A stretch of DNA of 64,000 nt from Rhytidiadelphus loreus. Its lineage: Eukaryota; Streptophyta; Bryopsida; Hypnales; Hylocomiaceae. Made by a program: the position numbers and the translations under genes. Where the stretch lies: positions 69,997,839 through 70,061,838 of the forward strand of contig OX344761.1 in assembly GCA_947034895.1 (NCBI GenBank), in the 5' to 3' direction. Positions 47,667 through 59,300 of this stretch are shown here, piece after piece (the first letter of the stretch is position 1; every line of letters starts with the position of its first letter). The notes under the pieces are model-generated. The model searched no databases. It was given only the letters and a program-made list of their open reading frames with translations, and was not told the DNA's origin.

Positions 47667-47980
47667 CACTAAAAAGGATATTTAGTGTTGGCAACACTAT
47701 TTGCGAACCATGACACTAAATATCATTTACCCTACTAAAGTAAGTAACACTAAATGTAATTTCTAACACTAAAAGTACTCTATGGTAAATCTGAAATCTG
47801 TACTCTATGGCAAATCTGAAATCTGAAATCTGAAATCTGAAATCTGAAATCTGGTAAATCTAAATCTATGCATTGAAGTTTAGCACTACACTAATTGTCC
47901 TAAAATTGACATTTAGTGTAGGGTCAAGTAGGGTGGTAATTACACTAAATGTAATCCAACACTAAATATCCTTTTTAGTG
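47667..47980. mobile_element. TIR element flanked by TA, CACTAAAAAGG ends
   Basis: 27-bp perfect inverted repeats including the flanking TA: 47665-47691 and 47956-47982. The outer TA on both sides fits a TA target duplication (Tc1/mariner or Stowaway-like). The interior holds several further ACACTAAATGTAAT-type motifs in both senses and a 7-bp satellite. It is non-autonomous. Confidence 0.65.
47812..47853. repeat. (AAATCTG)6 satellite
   Basis: Six exact tandem 7-bp units inside the TIR element; scattered single units precede them. Confidence 0.9.
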
Positions 47981-47982
47981 TA

Positions 47983-48595
47983 GTTGTCAACTTCATAGGG
48001 AATGACCCACAACCAGTCCACCTAGTCACATGGGTCTTCAATTCATTTCTCGTGGGTTATTTCCTTGGTCTCCAAAAACCATGCTTCCATGAATATATTT
48101 GTTGCATCCTCGTCACGTATATAAGGTGAAAACACCCAAAACCATCCCTATACCCACTCTTGACAAGTAGGGTTGTGCTAAAAGTGTCCCCCAAAATTTC
48201 TTTTAAACCATTCCCATCAATTTAATTGTGATGGGTTGACTACTAATTTCTCTAAATTTTGATTTTAGGACCAAGTTTTGTGATAGTTTCAATGACCTAG
48301 GGTGTTTCACTATGATGAATTGCTTATTTTGATGGTTTTAGGTGTTCCCACCTTAGTGGCCAAGAATTTTCACAAAATTCTCGTTTCGAGTCGAGAGTTC
48401 AGTCTTTATGTGTAGTATGCGTCTCCTCACAAAATCTAAAATCTTAGAATGATTTTTATTTTAAATGGTACAATTTCAGTTGCCCACTTTTCTATGACAA
48501 TCCTACTATTTTAAAGATTTGGGAACTTGGATGTCACAATTTTAGTGTTCTAAAACACAAATATGATGATTGAATTTTTCAATGTTGCACTTTAC
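47983..48595. other. Intergenic, nothing recognised
   Basis: No ORF of interest and no repeat ends seen. Confidence 0.5.
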
Positions 48596-48814
48596 GGTGG
48601 GAGCACCCAAAACCAAGAGTGTACCCAATGGTGTCACTTTCTAGGTAAGGCAATGATTCTAAAACCTAAACGTAGGTACACTATAGATAGCTTATCATTT
48701 TGGTCAACAAATAGCAAGCTATCTATGGTCTACCTACATTTAAGTTTTAAAATGACTACCATGTGTAGAAAGTGACGCCATTGGGTACACTGTTTTTTTT
48801 TTTGGTGCTCCCAC
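48596..48814. mobile_element. Hairpin MITE with GTGGGAGCACC ends
   Basis: Termini GTGGGAGCACCCAAAA (left, 48597) and the reverse complement of TTTTGGTGCTCCCAC (right, ending 48814). Pairing extends inward through GTGTACCCAATGG and CACTTTCTA, and the central parts (GATAGCTTATC / GCTATCTATG region) are also partly complementary. Flanks share TTTAC, or CACTTTAC if the right end is set at 48811, so the target duplication is 5 or 8 bp (8 bp would point to hAT). Confidence 0.65.
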
Positions 48815-48819
48815 TTTAC

Positions 48820-49953
48820 ACTGACCTGTGATGACCATTTTAGATATGAAATTTAGAGTTTTTTTGAGTTGCCATTGAAAGTAGAGAAACGGTGAGTTTC
48901 TCACAATTGCTAAAAGGATGCCGTAAGGTAAAGCTTATGCTTGGTCCCACTTCAGACATTCTTCGTCACCCCAACAAAAGTTTTGTACATTGCACCAAAG
49001 TTTTGGCGACTCAGAATGTCAGAAATGCCATGAATCCAGACTCTGAACAAGATAAGATTGTGCACACACAAAAGTTCTGCAATGGAGTCCGCACACTAAA
49101 TAGTATATACTGACACTAATTCACTTAAGGTACTACTCTGTGTCTTTTTAATTCAATAGCCCACCACCTCTACTTCTACTAATAAGCTTAAGTTATTTGA
49201 GAGCATATTTTTGTGGCAACTTTTGATTTGCCATGTTCAGTTTCCACCAAATACTGTAAGTACAGCCTACGCAGTTCCTTACAAAATTTCAGTAATAAAC
49301 TTATCTCCCAAATGTCATTGACATAGCATCTTATTATTTGTAGCATATGAATTGACTACATTAATTGAATTAGCCTTCTTTAGTGGATGAAAGTTCGTAA
49401 ACTAGCAATCTTCAAGTTGGGATTCATCAAGAGCATCACCATATACTTAGTCATAATTTGTTAAAATAGATTGGACTAAAGTAGAGGGTATCTATAACGG
49501 ATAACTTATACTAGATAACTTAAGCGTTTTCACATGCAAGGGATGGGGAATTTGTTGAAAAATTGAGTTCAATGTGTGAGGAAATAAGGATGAAGATGAA
49601 TGGAAAAGAAAGAATTTTTTTCCTCAAGAATGAATATTTTATTCAATATAAATGTGGATTTTTCATTTGGACCCATTTTGGTCTTATAGACTCACCTATT
49701 ACAGTTAGCTTTGGAACTTCTCCCTAATCAAGGAAGGAAGAGAGACAAGTGGCCAAGAAGGTGGCAAAAAAGAATCTTTTTCAATGAACAATGCATCTAA
49801 TTATTGTCCACAATAGGTCACCCTATAAAGTCATCACATGGAGGCTATCCAAAATAGTTACCTCTACCTTAGTGTGCCATACAAGTCCAAGACCTATTTG
49901 TTTAGAGGGCAAAATTTCAAGAAATTGAATGTTTCTCAAGATACATAACATCG
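48820..49953. other. Intergenic, nothing recognised
   Basis: Short ORFs only (for example 48892-49113), none with a family resemblance. Confidence 0.45.
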
Positions 49954-50836
49954 TTAATCCCTAAAGGCCAATTGTCCAAATAAGTTCCTATGAAGCCAAT
50001 TTTGGTTGGATGTTCATGAAATTCTGATAAAGATGTGACATCTACCTTTTGGGCAAGAATATAATTCTTTTTTATCAGGTGACCAAATCAAAAGTTATAC
50101 TACTCTAAACTTTTTGGCAGCCTAAGAAAATTTGGGCATCTTTAGGGCATATTTTGCAAAAAATACTCATCCAACTTTTGAAATTTGGCATGTGTGTAAC
50201 TAATAAAATATTGCATACAATTGTCCAAAAGAGCAAATTTTAGTTCTCATATCACATTCTAAGAGCTATCAAACTTTGTTAACTATGTTGAGGTAGCTTT
50301 AAAAAAAACATTTTCTTCTAACTTCAAGCCTAATTATCTTGCAATGTGTGGAATTAAAGTTCTTGAAATTCTTCCCACATGTTCCAAATGTTTGTCTCTA
50401 ACATTTTTACCATTTGGATTTCACATAAGAAATTTCCTCATTGCATAAGAAATCATCAAAAAATGACTACGGTAGTGTATTGCCAATTCACTTACCCTCC
50501 TTGTATTGTAGGGTGATTTAGAATAGAATAAGCTTAATATGAGCTTATTCTTGAGTGAACCTAACATCATATAGTTATAAATGGTCAACATTTGCATTTT
50601 TGTATAGAGCAAAAATTTTACTCCAAGAGGGCTCAAAGTTTGATGACATTATAATCCTTCAATCCACAAGGTCAATTGGGCTAAAAAAATTTCCACACAT
50701 TGTCATAGTAGTCTACTACATTTTTGTACAGTTGAAGTTAAAAAAAAAGTTTTATTTCCAATTTGGGCAATTCACTAAAAAATGGCAGTTTTTAACAATT
50801 TTTCTTGAAATACACCCTTGGTCCTTTAGGGATTAA
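49954..50836 (+). mobile_element. TTAA-flanked TIR element, copy C
   Basis: Starts TTAATCCCTAAAGGCCAA and ends with the reverse complement of TTAATCCCTAAAGGACCAAG. It is 883 bp. Internal landmarks match copy B: 'GAATATAATT...CAAAAGTTATA' on the left, 'CTAACTTCAAG...CTTGCAATGTGTGG' in the middle, and 'AAAAACTGCCATTTTT' (reverse sense) near the right end. Confidence 0.65.
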
Positions 50837-52206
50837 TGCCTTGACTAGTTATTAGATTTTATTTGTCCCTCCTAATAAACAATTTATGAGGGGGTAACAA
50901 CTCTTCAAAACATGATTTTATTCTCTACAATTATGTCATATACTTTTTCTAGGTGCTTGCATGAAATACCATTGTATTATTTGTTGCATTCGGGCTAATG
51001 AATATTTGAGGTGACATCTATGATGACAATATATAGACCACTTTTAACAAAAATTAGGTTTTCATTGTTTAGCTATTGATGACATCCTAGATATTATGTA
51101 AGTTTGGCAAGTATTAATTCAATACTATGGACCACTAATGATATATCTTGTAATACTATGAGATTTCAAGGCGTCTTTTTTCACTAAGAATATATTGGAT
51201 GAATTTTTAACTATTAATAAATAGAAGAATATCCAAAAAATTAAAAATTGATCATCATTCAATTTTTAAGCTTCTTCAAGAAGAGATTCCATCCAAAACA
51301 ATGGTAGAATAGTACGAGAATTTGAATGTGTACAATTGTGATCACTAGGGATTTTTTCAGTGCCTATGAAGCTGTCATGGATATTATTATTGTCAAGAGC
51401 CCCTTGTATAGTAAGTATGATCTTTTTAGAGGAATGAAACACCAAAAGTCTCCTCTAGCTAGGTAATTAATTTTGGACACTCGAAACTTCACAAACTCAT
51501 ATAGCCTTCAAATGAAAATACAAATTATAATTTGAAATAATGAATGATTTCTTAAAATCCAAAAAAGTAAAAAAATCCCATTAGAAAGTCAACAAAAACA
51601 TTCATAGTAAATTTCGTACCTATCTACCCAATATTTCAAAAGCTAAGATGCTAAACACATTGGACTAGCAACATTTGATGCCAACTTAGTACAAGTGATT
51701 CTTGCAACTACCCATGTTTTTGTGCTCTAGAGATTTGTGATTGATTAGAAATTAGATAATGAGCTGTAGGAGTCACTGAAAACTCTTTGGAGATTTTCTA
51801 TTATTCTATAAAGTAGGATCAGACAAATTTAAATTAAACAAAAATCTTCCATAACAATTGTTGTAAGCCAAGGAAAATGGAATTTTAGCCACATTTTGAC
51901 AAATTGTAATTATATGTATAAGGTCAAAGTCAACTTGCTGGTTTTCTAGATTTATGCTATAATTTCAATGTCCTTTTGTTGAAAATCATGCAATATAAAT
52001 TAGAGGAGTTTCTTACAAAGACTAATTTTGAAATAAATCCTTTCACATCCTAAGGACCAAACATTCAAATTTTGAACAATACATGAACACAAATGCATCC
52101 CAAGTACACTAAATGTTTTTTTTTTTGTCCATCATGTTTTATGAAGATTATTGTGTTAATTGTTTGAAGATTTAATTCAGTAAAAGAACAACTTTTTTGG
52201 CATTCT
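50837..52206. other. AT-rich intergenic DNA
   Basis: No supported gene and no clear element ends. Confidence 0.45.
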
Positions 52207-52423
52207 AGTCATTTTTCTTAAGTTTGCAAAAACAATCTTTTAAAAAACCAAAAAATAAATTCTAATTTGGTTTGAACAAATACTAAATTGAAGGCAATTC
52301 ATCAATTCGAGACATAGTCATTTTTCTTAAGTTTGCAAAAACAATCTTTTAAAAAAACAAAAAACAAATTCTAATTTGGTTTGAACAAATACTAAATTGA
52401 AGGCAATTCATCAATTCGAGACA
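52207..52423. repeat. Tandem duplication, 109-bp unit
   Basis: 52207-52315 is repeated at 52316-52423 with only a few differences (for example AAAAAACC versus AAAAAAAC), so the duplication is recent. Confidence 0.9.
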
Positions 52424-52626
52424 ATTTGCACACTACCATACTCGAATAGTAGGTTCAACTTTTATTTAATTTAAAATTCCAAAATTTTCCACTAATTTAG
52501 AGAATAGACATACAAATCTACAAATAGATGTAAAGATGGCTTTGTTATAAATCCAAAGAATTCAATAACAATCCATTGAGTCAAAATACCAATCCACCAT
52601 TTGACCATCTACCATCAAGAAACTTC

Positions 52627-53562
52627 TTAATCCCTAAAGCACTAAATTACTTTTTTTAGCAACATAGCGATTTGGGGTAGCTCACTACAAATAGAATTTT
52701 TCTTTTATTTCTTTGAAATTTTCACATAGCATGTGCCCAAGGAGTAGCTTTAAGTCCCAATGAATTTCATAACTTTTGACTACATGGTTAAAAAATTATT
52801 GTATAATATGTAGTTTTCATTACTCAGCATGTAGCCCGAGCAGCTACAAAAACTTCTTTAAAGACCACTTCTAAAGAAAATAAAAATTTGAAATTTTCTT
52901 TCTAGATTTATATATATGCAAAAAGTTTTGAATCATTTCATTTTGATTAAAAGTTATGAAGAGATTTAGTTTGCGGGTAGTTAAGGAATCTTTACACTAA
53001 GGTAAATTTTGAAGTCCTTTATTTAAGTCAATTTTCAATATTTTTGGAAAAAAAAGAGGTGTAGATTGTTTATTCCAATGTTACAACCATTGGAATTGGC
53101 ATTTTTTTATTCCATAAATAAATTGTTAACAATTTAGTATTTTGAATTATACTCTACTTCTTTCTACTTACTATTTTTTCCTATATGTTGTACAATTCTA
53201 AATGATCTGAAAATTTTCAAACATGTAGCCAACTTGACTTGAAGAATTAATCCAAAGAAGCACCACCATTTGGACATTTTTTTCATACAAATGTGACCTT
53301 GTGAAGTGTAGCTGCCCGCTTTTTCGTAGGGCCCAAAAAATAATTTTTGTCACTTTAGATGCAATATCATGCAATCTACATGATTGGAATTTTTTGCACA
53401 TCTTCTCAAACTAGCTTAGTATAATATCCTATGGTTATATATATATATATATATATATATTCAAAAATGATTTTTTTCCCTTTAAAATGTCATACTTGTA
53501 CTAGAAATGGCAATTTTGGAGCATTTTTGGTGAAAATGTAGTCAAAAACCTTTAGGGTTTAA
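52627..53562 (+). mobile_element. TTAA-flanked TIR element, copy D
   Basis: Starts TTAATCCCTAAAG and ends with the reverse complement of TTAAACCCTAAAGG. It is 936 bp with the same internal organisation as copies B and C. It includes a (TA)n microsatellite near 53436-53460. No transposase. Confidence 0.6.
53436..53460. repeat. (TA)12 microsatellite
   Basis: Uninterrupted alternating T/A run inside copy D. Confidence 0.95.
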
Positions 53563-53689
53563 TTGCAAAATGAAGAAATTATTTCATTGACATTCAATGA
53601 GAATAAAGAGTGGAGAGTTTATTTTTATAATGAAATCCATTGTCCATCACGAATCCTCAAAGAGATAATTTGAAGATGAAAGCTTAACC

Positions 53690-54100
53690 ACTCATTGTCA
53701 AAAATGTAGGAATTGTGTTTAAAGTAGAAGTTTAGACCTCATTTGGGCATAGTATAATATTTTTTTTTACAAAACCTTTGTACTAATTTTTTTGATAAAT
53801 CAAGATAAATTTCATCTCCAATTTTTTTTTGTGATTTCAGTACTTCAAAAAAAAGTTATAGACAAAATTCATAGAGGATGTTTGAAAATGTCAAAGAAAA
53901 TGTCCCTTCCAACCCCTCACTTTGAATTTTGTTCATAACTTTTGATTGGAGGCTTGAAATCTCAAACGGGTTCTTGGAGATGAAAGTTAGATTGATTTTA
54001 CACATTAGTTTAGTACAAAAAGTTTTGAAAAAATTTATTCTACTATGCCTAAATGAGGTATGAAATTCTACTTTGAACACAATTCATGCTTTTGACTTAA
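53690..54100. repeat. Imperfect long inverted repeat
   Basis: 53690-53755 (around GTAGAAGTTTAGACCTCATT) is complementary to about 54035-54095 (around AATGAGGTATGAAATTCTAC) at very roughly 85 percent. 53570-53770 also matches 30090-30260 in reverse, so the arm is a dispersed repeat. Confidence 0.6.
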
Positions 54101-56108
54101 CTATAACCGGTTGAGCTCCTACTAATTCTAGTTTATATATCCCACATGGGTTGTTTTCCCTCCTACCATACCTCTTGTATAAAGAGACTGTCTTCTCATC
54201 TCTATTCACATAAAATAAGTGGCTTTTGAAGCTAAGTGAGATAGTTGCCAAATATTTTGATTTCTTTGAGCATAATGTTGAATTTACTATAACTATATTT
54301 CATGGAGCAGGGGAACATCTTCATGCACAAGGGAAAAGTGGGTCTTTAAAGGAATGGCGTGTGGTAAACTTATCCAATGTCAGTGAATCACAATGAGTCA
54401 GGCATAGCAAACCTTGACCTGGCCTCTTCCCGCCCAATATATCCAACTGCCACTGAGTTCAAGTTGGGTGTTTCAGACCATAAGGTAAAATAGCCCATTG
54501 TGGTCAGATGACCCATAGTGGCCACCTAGGGAATACCCCCATTATGAGTTTTTTCAGTATGTGAGATTTGGGCCACAATGTTGTCTTACAGGATAAGTCC
54601 ATTATGGTCAATCAACCCATAGTGGTCACCTACCAAATGATCCCCTTATGGTTTTTTCAGTTTTTTTAGATTATGGCTTTAATGCATGTCTTACATGACA
54701 ATAATGAAATAGTCAGTGACCGCATTAGGTACTTCCAATTTTTTTTAGTGAGAATTGACTTTTGTAGGCCTTCCATGTTAAAAAAGACTTTGATTGCTTT
54801 AGGTGAACAACATGAGTCAGATTTTGTTTGTTCTAAGGTAGTCTACAGACTCTTTTGGGCCATGATGCACTGAACACTTCAAAAATTTGTAGCAAATTCA
54901 TACTTTGTCAAAAAAAAAAAATTTCAGTTGTTATAACTTTTTCTCACACTTGTACTATTGGGGTAAAAAAATTGAAAAACTTCAACGACATGTGGTCAAA
55001 CTCCTAATTCTGACTACAATGGGTTGTTTTACCTTAGTAATGGAATGATTAGGAACCTCATTAGGTACTTCTAACTTTTTAGTGTGAATTCATTGTACAA
55101 ATTGAGTTCTTAGGCCTTCCAAGTTAGAAAATATTATGACTACTTTAGGTGAACAAGATGAGCATCATGGATTCAAAATTTGTTGGTTCAGGGGTAGTCT
55201 ACAGACTCTTCTGAGCCATGATGCACTAAACACTTCAAAAATTCATAGCAAATTCATACTTTGTCCAAAAAAATATAATTTCAATTGTCCTCACTGTTTC
55301 TCGCACTTCTCTTTTTGTTGGAAAAGAATTGAAAATTTTCAGTAACGACATGAGGCCAAACTCCTAATTCTAACCACAAGAGGTTGTTTTATCTTATATT
55401 GATAAAGCATTCAAGCTTGCCATGACCACAAATTTGGGAAAATGTTTTTTCCCTCTTCTAGGGCTAGCTGAAATCTAGAGCTCTATTGTTAACTTTTTGA
55501 AGAGAGTATTGTATGTGCAAGCCAAAAATTGTTGAAAAATAGCTTTGGTTGAGAGTTTTCTTGAAGCTAGTTTCCTATTGGAATTTTTTGGTACATGTTC
55601 CCCAATTTGAAATGTAATGAATTTTTTTGAACATGTGGCCAACTTTGTCATAGAAAGAAAGTATAAAAACTTAAAGGTAAAAAATAAAAGTAACTTGTAC
55701 AAAATGCCTTCTTGAGTTAGAGCTGCCCAAAATTTAGATGCCCCCCTTGAATATTTTTTCCAACTTCAAACACTATAATCTTGTAATCTATGCAATCAAA
55801 AACTCCCATTTTCTTACTACAATGTAATGAAGTAGTCTCACTAGCTTGTACCATAAGATGCGATGAGATTTCATTTGTCATTTTGTGGATTCAAGGAGCA
55901 AAATGAGTGCCACCAAGAAAATTAATGGCACTATAATTTTAACTTTTCCTACATTGATGAGTTATCCTCGGTCTTTTGCTTTTTGTAGTGGCAAATCGGG
56001 ATTGGTGTTTGACAACATTTTTTGGAAACCTCTACCATCAAAATGGTTCATTTTGAGTTTTTTTTTTTTTGTAAAATATAGTCAGAGAACTTTTAATTAG
56101 AGGGTTAA
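54101..56108. repeat. Head-to-tail diverged repeats plus a TTAA-family right end
   Basis: Two copies of a block with 'TTTAGGTGAACAA-ATGAG', 'GTAGTCTACAGACTCTT' and 'GCCATGATGCACT-AACACTTCAAAAATT' lie at about 54780-54960 and 55140-55300; a third, more diverged copy is at 57210-57390. 54480-54700 contains two copies of 'CCATTGTGGTCA...ACCCATAGTGG'. The end AGAGGGTTAA (TTAA at 56105-56108), with preceding sequence like the right end of copy D, marks a partial TTAA-family element. No gene is supported. Confidence 0.5.
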
Positions 56109-57880
56109 TTGTACCCAAGTTGGTCTCTATAGAGCGAAGAAGACACCCACCAAAGCAGCTCAGGTGATTTTCATTGTAATGAACATGGATTCTCTCCAAA
56201 TGTGATTATTTCCTCTAGTACCCATTCCGTAAGATCGGGTCGTGGGAAATGTGGAGCATGTTCAAGCAAATTTGGAGTTCCTCATCGGTAGAGACTTTGT
56301 TGCAAGAATAAGAAGTGGGTTTTATGGTGGCCATGGTCACTAGTCTTGGGCTTGGTGTGTATCATTCCAAATGCAAAAATGACATGACAAAATTTTGGAC
56401 GTGACCGTAATGCATCGGAGGTTGTGAAAATGACATGGGTTGTAACAAATAAATTGGTTTCTTTTTAATTGTCCCAATGGCTTATCCATGGTATAGCCTT
56501 TGACAGCGACCCCATTGGAAATGCTCTTATGCAACAATAAGGTAAACCAACCTATAACATACGAACCACCTCCAATGATAGATACCTAACTACAATCTTG
56601 CATCAACCCGTGATACTTTTTTCAATAAATGAGATTTGGGCTACATTAGGTTGAGCAAGTGACCACAATCAATGTCTTGGATAATGGTGATGAAGTAATT
56701 AGTGACTGCAATAGAAACTTCTACCTTTTGAGTATAAATTCATTGCAAGAGGTGATTTTTTAGAACAACTCCAATGCAACACTGAATCAAGCACATTAAT
56801 AGTGGCAACAAGGTTTATAATGTCCTTTTGGAAAATATTTGCTCTCCAATGCAACCGTTATTATCAATTGGATTTTCTTCACATAAGAACCCATGCTTGG
56901 CATTTTTGGGCGATTTGTTGAGCACAAAAGAGTACACATGAAGCTTAGATTCTTTGACAAGTGGTGGTGGTTCCAAAAGCACTCTCTCACCAAAGATGTA
57001 AGAGATTCATTTGAAAAGTCATGTTTGCCGAGCCCTAATCCATTGCCGCTTTGGGGTGCTGTCGCAAATCGCACTCTAGAAATTGTGTCAGCCCGCCCCA
57101 TGTACTCTAGCAACAAATCTAGGCCGGACAGGATCCCATGCTCGTTATGGGATCAACATTGGAGCTATTCTTAGGCTTTCATATCGTGGCCATGTTAGGA
57201 AATATTGTGAATGCTTTTAGGTGAGTCAGATGACCATTATGGCTACACTTTCTGTTGTTTTTGACCATGATAGTCCAAAGACTGTTTTGGGCCCAATTGA
57301 GTTGCACGTTTCAAAAATTCATAACAAATTCACACTTTATCAAAAAAATATAATTTCAATTGCCCTCCCCATTTCTCACATTTGTCTTCATATGTTGAGA
57401 AATTCCACAATCTCAACAACAGGGCTGAAACCAGTCATTCTGCCTGTTCGTCAATAGGCTCATGTACCTCAACTACAACTTCATTGGACAGCATCCATCC
57501 TGTAAGTCTGTAACCTGCTAATGACCTGCTGCTCTATATATTTCCCCAAGTACACACAAATAATAACATATCCTAACTTGTAGTACACCTGCTGTACGTA
57601 CTTTTGGAATGTTGTTAAATGACAAGGTTTGTAAGTTAAGTTGCTCTCCCCCCCAAACAAAAGAAAACAAAAAAACAAAAAACCCACGCGGAGTGAATCA
57701 GTGAATCTCTGAAGGCGGTTTCAAAACAAAACAAGTTCGGCTTCACTTAGCAGTGCGACCCGGAGACGTACATTACAGGCAGATGATTCAAATCTTTTGG
57801 CTCCAGACACGCTGCAGCAATCTACCTATTGCACTGTACAGTACTAACAGTACTCTACTCTACTTCTGGCAGGCCAGGTT
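56109..57880. other. Intergenic, no supported gene
   Basis: Overlapping ORFs on both strands at 56796-57174 (93-106 codons) fall in a locally GC-richer patch (57020-57170) but resemble nothing I know. The third copy of the 54.8-kb repeat lies at 57210-57390. Confidence 0.4.
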
Positions 57881-59300
57881 CAGAGCTTCTCATGGAAGTT
57901 AGACAACAATGATAAGGCCGTGATCGATCGAGTCCATGCCTTGACAGACGCCCCTTTTCACAAAATTTCCCCTGGCAACATGGATTTAATTGCAGTTTGT
58001 CTCCCCCGCCTGCAGTAAGTTAAGGTATATTATTTCCCCAAAACAGTCACCCCAAAACATGGCAAGTTAGACACATGCAATGACACAAGCTGAAGGAAGA
58101 ATCCACAAAGTCCAGATCTAGTGTACGTTGAACAAAGTCCATTGCTGGAACGAAAAGGGTAAGAAGACAGCGAAACAGACAGAATGCAAGAATATTGAGA
58201 TCAGGTCTCAAGAAGAAAGAAAAAAATGGACTGAATTCGCTGCAGGTTAGGTTTTTAGGGTTCAGGGGTTTAGGCCTGCTCTTGTTTTTGTTCTGTTGGG
58301 CCTGATTTGTGTGCAGAGGTGCACATCCTTTTGGGTGGAGCTGCCGCGGTATTCACTGGATGCATGCCGTACCAATATCTTTTTGTAAGTTTCAACAGCT
58401 AGCCAGCCAGGCCCCTGATTTTCTTATTTTGTAAAATCTAGGTGATTTTCTGCAGCAATTAAGGAGAAGGGACCTTTTGTGATTTTTTGGAAAGGGAGGT
58501 CCATTTTAACGTATGTGTGAACTTATATTACGAAGGATACAGTGATCGAGTAAGCCATCGCATTGCAGCACACTTGCAATGGACTCAGATTTCGAAGGAA
58601 TCTGCCGTGTCTTCTAGAAGCTTCTCCTCTGACAACGAGAAGGGTATTCTGTTGCCGGTGCCTAGAACTGGGGTGACATGAGAGCGTCAGACGTTCTTGC
58701 CGCCTTCGTGTCAAACGAGCATATACTGTATATGCTGTAAATTATGGAATACTCTAGTTAATTCAATCTAGTATGATACACATTATGTGTTTGTTCTACA
58801 TTGCCTTTTTCTACTGAAAATTGCTGTTTTTTGTGTGTGTGTGCGCGCGCGCGTGTGTTTGTTGTTTTTGGTGGCTACTTTGAGAAGCTTCTTTGAGACG
58901 AGACTTGAGTTATCAGTAAAGCAGTTGCAGTCAGTATTCCTCATTTCTACAGTACCTCTTTTTGTACTCCACAGCACTCACTTCCGCGTTAAAATTTCGG
59001 AAATGAATTGGGTTTGAGCGAGTGAGTAAAAAATGAGGATTAGTAGGTCTTGCATTATTTGAATTACTTCGAGTGCCTGTTCATGTATAGAGAGAGAGGG
59101 TGACTTGACAGCCAGCTGAGTTCCGTTGTGAAATGAAAAAGTTGTTGTTAATTATTTTTGGACTGGTTGTGTGTTGACAAGCTCCAAAAATTCCACTAGG
59201 TGTCACTTTATGGTGTTCCGAGCCCACAGCTGTTCCGAGAATTAATTGTGTTGTTTTTGTCCTAAACGAACTGCTTAATGGACAAGGCAAGCCCCCACCA
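57881..59300. other. GC-richer patch, gene status unresolved
   Basis: 58310-58680 has gene-like texture: a CAG acceptor-like site (58317), a stretch ending in TTTTT|GTAAGT (about 58387), and a + strand ORF (58487-58681, 64 aa, Ser-rich). No frame joins them convincingly and no family is recognised, so no CDS is called. It could be a terminal exon of a small unknown gene or a pseudogene. Confidence 0.3.
58831..58859. repeat. Alternating TG/CG tract (Z-DNA prone)
   Basis: TGTGTGTGTG followed by CGCGCGCGCG and TGTGT: about 27 bp of uninterrupted purine-pyrimidine alternation. Confidence 0.85.

Noticed and set aside
56796..57174. Overlapping ORFs of 106 aa (minus) and 93 aa (plus)
   Set aside because: Neither resembles a known family, and overlap on both strands in a short GC-richer patch is expected by chance.
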